From an uncultured Collinsella sp. (GTDB lineage: Bacteria; Actinomycetota; Coriobacteriia; Coriobacteriales; Coriobacteriaceae): a stretch of DNA of 17,686 nucleotides. Below, piece after piece: positions 15,639 to 17,686 of this stretch. The notes below the pieces were generated by a model that had not been told where the DNA came from, did no database searches, and saw only the letters and a program-made list of their open reading frames with translations. The position numbers and the translations under genes are program-made. Positions within the stretch are counted from its first letter, which is position 1. Each line of letters begins with the position of its first letter. The stretch covers positions 1 through 17,686 of the forward strand of contig UQRW01000039.1 of the NCBI GenBank assembly GCA_900543515.1, read 5' to 3'.

Positions 15639-16361
15639 TTAGCCGATGGGCTCGGTGTATTTGGCACGGTCGGTGCGCTGGATGCGCTTGGAGACGTGGA
15701 GCGGGCGGCCGTCGGTGTCGTAGACGTAGTCGGTGATCAGGATCAGCGCCTGCCCGCGCTCAACGTTGAGCAAAAACGCCTCGTTTTGCGAGGCGTAGCA
15801 CACCTCAAAGGTCTTATGCCCCTGTGCCGGCGCGCGATGGAACTCCTGTCGCAGCGTGGCGTAGAGCGAACCGTTGATATCGCGATCGATGAGTGCCTCG
15901 AAGCTTGGCGGCAGATAAGTGGTCTCCAGGCACAGCGGCGCATCGTCCAGATAACGCAGACGGACAAGTTTGACGAGCTTGCTGCCCACGGCGGCGTCAA
16001 AGAACTTAGCTATGCTGCCGGCCGCCTTGGCAAAGCCCGAATCCACGGTGCGCGTGGTGGGCTTCATGCCCTGGCCTTCGACCTGCTTGGTATAGCTCGA
16101 AAACACCAGGTTGTTCTCATGGAGCGCGGGCGTGTCGGCCACAAAGGCACCACGTCCGCGCTCGGTGCGAACCAGGCCCTCATCAACGAGCACCTTAAGG
16201 GCATGGCGCACGGTGCTGCGCGACAGCCCCGATTCGTCCATGAGTTCCATCTCGGACGGCAGCTTGTCTCCGCGCGCGTAGGTGCCGGCGGCGATGCGGT
16301 CGCGAAGCGTACCCGCCAAGCGCTCGTATTGGGCCAGTTTCTTTTTAGACGAAGCGTTCAT
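15639..16361 (-). CDS. GntR-family regulator, HutC subfamily (UTRA domain)
   Basis: The 240-residue product has an N-terminal winged helix-turn-helix (about 8-75) with the typical LPSEMELMDESGLSRSTVRHALKVLVDEGLVRTERGRGAFV. The C-terminal half (about 95-235) is a UTRA effector-binding domain, which senses a sugar phosphate or similar metabolite in HutC-type regulators. It is divergent from the SIS-domain gene. One likely operator is 11 bp upstream of its own start and another is beside the SIS gene's promoter, so it probably represses both until the inducer is present. The effector is likely the SIS enzyme's substrate, such as a fructosamine 6-phosphate, by analogy with FrlR; this is inference. 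The start ATG (16361) has only a weak AGG upstream. Stop codons of this gene and the GNAT gene nearly touch. Confidence 0.88.
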   Translation of the reverse strand: MNASSKKKLAQYERLAGTLRDRIAAGTYARGDKLPSEMELMDESGLSRSTVRHALKVLVDEGLVRTERGRGAFVADTPALHENNLVFSSYTKQVEGQGMKPTTRTVDSGFAKAAGSIAKFFDAAVGSKLVKLVRLRYLDDAPLCLETTYLPPSFEALIDRDINGSLYATLRQEFHRAPAQGHKTFEVCYASQNEAFLLNVERGQALILITDYVYDTDGRPLHVSKRIQRTDRAKYTEPIG

Positions 16362-16371
16362 GCGATCAACC

Positions 16372-16389
16372 TGTATCTAACTTGTATGC
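16372..16389 (+). promoter_or_regulatory. Likely GntR operator O1
   Basis: TGTATCTAACTTGTATGC differs from 16511-16528 at one base. It lies 11 bp upstream of the regulator's start codon, suggesting autorepression. Within the site two TGTAT cores are 11 bp apart, one helical turn. Confidence 0.6.
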
Positions 16390-16404
16390 GTATCTAATCA
16401 AGCA

Positions 16405-16417
16405 TGTATTCAATACA
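16405..16417. promoter_or_regulatory. Perfect dyad, possible operator
   Basis: TGTATTCAATACA is a perfect 13-bp inverted repeat with a central C. It shares the TGTAT core with the other sites in this divergent region. Confidence 0.45.
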
Positions 16418-16481
16418 ACAACAAAACCGCTGGTAACTAGCTATCGAAAACCGCATCAGCAAAAATTCTAGGACAAATATA

Positions 16482-16499
16482 GCATACAACTAGTCGACA
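16482..16499 (-). promoter_or_regulatory. Degenerate, inverted operator-like site
   Basis: On the minus strand this reads TGTCGACTAGTTGTATGC, matching 12 of 18 positions of O1, including the 3' TTGTATGC. It overlaps a possible -35 (TCGACA, 16494-16499) of the SIS gene. Confidence 0.4.
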
Positions 16500-16520
16500 T
16501 AACCAAAACATGTATATAAC
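16494..16520 (+). promoter_or_regulatory. Possible promoter of the SIS-domain gene
   Basis: TCGACA (16494-16499, five of six to TTGACA) and TATAAC (16515-16520, five of six to TATAAT) are separated by 15 bp, a short spacer. The -10 overlaps operator O2, so bound repressor would block it. Confidence 0.4.
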
Positions 16521-16528
16521 TTGTATGC
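16511..16528 (+). promoter_or_regulatory. Likely GntR operator O2
   Basis: TGTATATAACTTGTATGC is the near-identical partner of O1, in the same orientation, and overlaps the candidate -10 of the SIS-domain gene. The two sites are 139 bp apart, compatible with DNA looping but not proof of it. Confidence 0.6.
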
Positions 16529-16566
16529 CATCGAGAGCATCAAACGAGAAGAAAGGCTGATGCACG

Positions 16567-17559
16567 ATGACTACTCAGGAACAGGTTAAGGATGTCGTCT
16601 CCCAGGTTTTGGCTGACAAGGCAGACAAGGGCGGCATCAAGCGCGTCGTGTGGATTGGCGCTGGCGGATCCAACGGCGGCAACTATCCTGCCCAGTACTT
16701 TATGGAGCACGAGGCCACGCAGGTCGTGAGCTCCAGCTACACCAGCAACGAGTTCGTGCACGCAACCCCTGCCTACGTCAACGAGAACACCCTGGCCGTG
16801 GTCGTGTCCATGCGCGGCACCAAGGAGACCATCGTCGCCGCCCAGGTCGCCAAGGACCACGGCGCCAGCACCATCGCCATCTATGTCGACGAGTCCGGCC
16901 TCACCGAGGTCTGCGACTACAAGATTCAGTACGACAGCCTGGCCGTCGACGAGTCCTGCATGGGCCGCACCAACTCCGCCGTCGTGACCATGATCGCCAT
17001 GGAGCTTACGCAGCAGACCGAGGGCTATGCCGAGTACGAGACCGCTATGGCCGCGTTCGACTTGGTCGACCCCATCTATCGCAAGGCCGTCGAGTACACC
17101 CGTCCGCTCGCTGCCAAGTGGGCCGAGCAGAACGCCGACAAGCCCTGCATCAACGTCATGGCCCAGGGCCCGCTCTTTGGTGCCGCCTACGTCTTTAGCA
17201 TCTGCAACGTGCAGGAGATGCTGCAGATCGACTCCTGCACCATCAACACCTGCGACTTCTTCCACGGTCCTTTCGAGATTCTGGACAAGCGCACCTCGCT
17301 GTTCCAGCTCATCAGCGTCGGCCGCAGCCGCTGCAACGACGAGCGCGGCATCCGCTTCGTCAACCAGTACGGTGGCGAGCGCGTCTATCAGCTCGACGCC
17401 AAGGAGCTCGGCCTCAACGACATCAAGGACAGCGTGAGCGAGTACTTCAACCACCTGATCTTTGCCCCGATCCTCAACAACGTGTATATGCGCGCGCTCT
17501 CTGCCGTCACCCACAAGGACTACATGACGCGCCGCTACATGTGGAAGCTGGACTACTAG
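16567..17559 (+). CDS. SIS-domain sugar-phosphate deglycase, FrlB/FraB-like
   Basis: The 330-residue protein has two SIS (sugar isomerase) domains. The first starts at RVVWIGAGGSNGGNYPAQYF (about 26-45), with the phosphate-binding SMRGTKET later. The C-terminal pattern NVQEMLQIDS...CDFFHGPFEILDK and the ending MTRRYMWKLDY resemble E. coli FrlB (HGPLEIVEPG; ERRYYGGLVEY). E217 and H233 are 16 residues apart, the spacing of the catalytic Glu and His described for FraB (fructose-asparagine 6-phosphate deglycase). A role splitting an Amadori product 6-phosphate into glucose 6-phosphate and an amino acid is the best guess; glucoselysine-6-phosphate or an aminosugar substrate is possible. Collinsella intestinalis is reported to use fructoselysine. 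The RBS (GAAAGG, 16551-16556) is ten bases from ATG 16567. No kinase or transporter gene is visible because the window ends. Confidence 0.72.
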   Translation: MTTQEQVKDVVSQVLADKADKGGIKRVVWIGAGGSNGGNYPAQYFMEHEATQVVSSSYTSNEFVHATPAYVNENTLAVVVSMRGTKETIVAAQVAKDHGASTIAIYVDESGLTEVCDYKIQYDSLAVDESCMGRTNSAVVTMIAMELTQQTEGYAEYETAMAAFDLVDPIYRKAVEYTRPLAAKWAEQNADKPCINVMAQGPLFGAAYVFSICNVQEMLQIDSCTINTCDFFHGPFEILDKRTSLFQLISVGRSRCNDERGIRFVNQYGGERVYQLDAKELGLNDIKDSVSEYFNHLIFAPILNNVYMRALSAVTHKDYMTRRYMWKLDY

Positions 17560-17636
17560 GGGATAGAGCGGCCTAACAGCTCGATGTCCTCATAAGTTGC
17601 GGTGGAATAGTTCTTGCTTGGGGGCTTGAAGGGGGG

Positions 17637-17686
17637 TGCGGACAGAAAGTTGGACCGTGAAGCGGTCCGGACTGGAGGTTCGCATG
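17637..17686 (+). mobile_element. Left end of an IS3/IS150-type insertion sequence (partial)
   Basis: Position 17637 begins TGCGGACAGAAAGTTGGACC. The AAAGTTGGAC core, starting with TG, is typical of IS3/IS150-group left ends. A GGACCG-TGAAG-CGGTCC hairpin (17652-17668) follows, then TGGAGG (17673-17678) and an ATG at 17684, the last codon in the window. An orfA start about 47 bp inside the left end fits the family. The transposase itself is outside the window, so this is a motif-based call. It could be another gene's leader instead. Confidence 0.6.

Noticed and set aside
16560..16589. Nine-codon frame ATG CAC GAT... overlapping the SIS gene start
   Set aside because: It is only three bases from the RBS and too short to judge; the long frame from 16567 is clearly the gene.
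16540..17514. 324-residue minus-strand frame opposite the SIS gene
   Set aside because: Val/Gly/Asp/Leu-rich shadow of the FrlB-like gene, whose catalytic motifs are clear.
1..17686. CRISPR arrays, tRNA or rRNA genes, riboswitches
   Set aside because: No regularly spaced repeats, no tRNA-like cloverleaf or conserved rRNA sequence, and no recognisable riboswitch core were seen by eye.

Overview
The window is a GC-rich bacterial chromosome segment. Gene content and style point to a Coriobacteriia gut actinobacterium, most likely Collinsella: actinobacterial RmuC, Nth and Mfd, short intergenic gaps, strong AGGAGG-type ribosome binding sites and occasional GTG or TTG starts. The genus is inferred from overall resemblance; no search was run.

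Positions 1-2153 form an accessory-looking edge. A 205-bp non-coding element bounded by 24-bp inverted repeats (30-234, MITE-like) is followed by about 280 bp with phased AGCTTTT repeats and no gene, a small single-pass membrane protein (517-939), and a translationally coupled pair: a DUF6036/AbiEii-like nucleotidyltransferase (1063-1593) and a helix-turn-helix protein (1590-2153). The pair has softer codon use than its neighbours and looks like an uncharacterised toxin-antitoxin or defence-type module.

Positions 2205-9071 are mostly housekeeping genes: rmuC, terminator, a half-size ABC exporter behind a MerR-like promoter, nth (endonuclease III), a membrane-anchored zinc-ribbon protein with an unknown exported domain, a strong terminator, and a glutathionylspermidine-synthase-like ATP-grasp protein. 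An intergenic repeat of about 43 bp occurs both after the zinc-ribbon gene and before mfd.

Positions 9294-15617 hold mfd (transcription-repair coupling factor) with an intrinsic-terminator-like hairpin in its leader, a PAP2 phosphatase, a low-specificity threonine aldolase with a terminator, and a PAT-type GNAT acetyltransferase.

Positions 15639-17559 form a divergent regulatory unit: a HutC-type GntR regulator on the minus strand and a SIS-domain sugar-phosphate enzyme on the plus strand that resembles the fructoselysine-6-phosphate deglycase FrlB/FraB. The 205-bp region between them carries two near-identical 18-nt sites plus two related ones, the likely operators. The window ends in what looks like the left end of an IS3/IS150-type insertion sequence, 77 bp after the SIS gene, so the rest of a catabolic operon may be displaced or interrupted.
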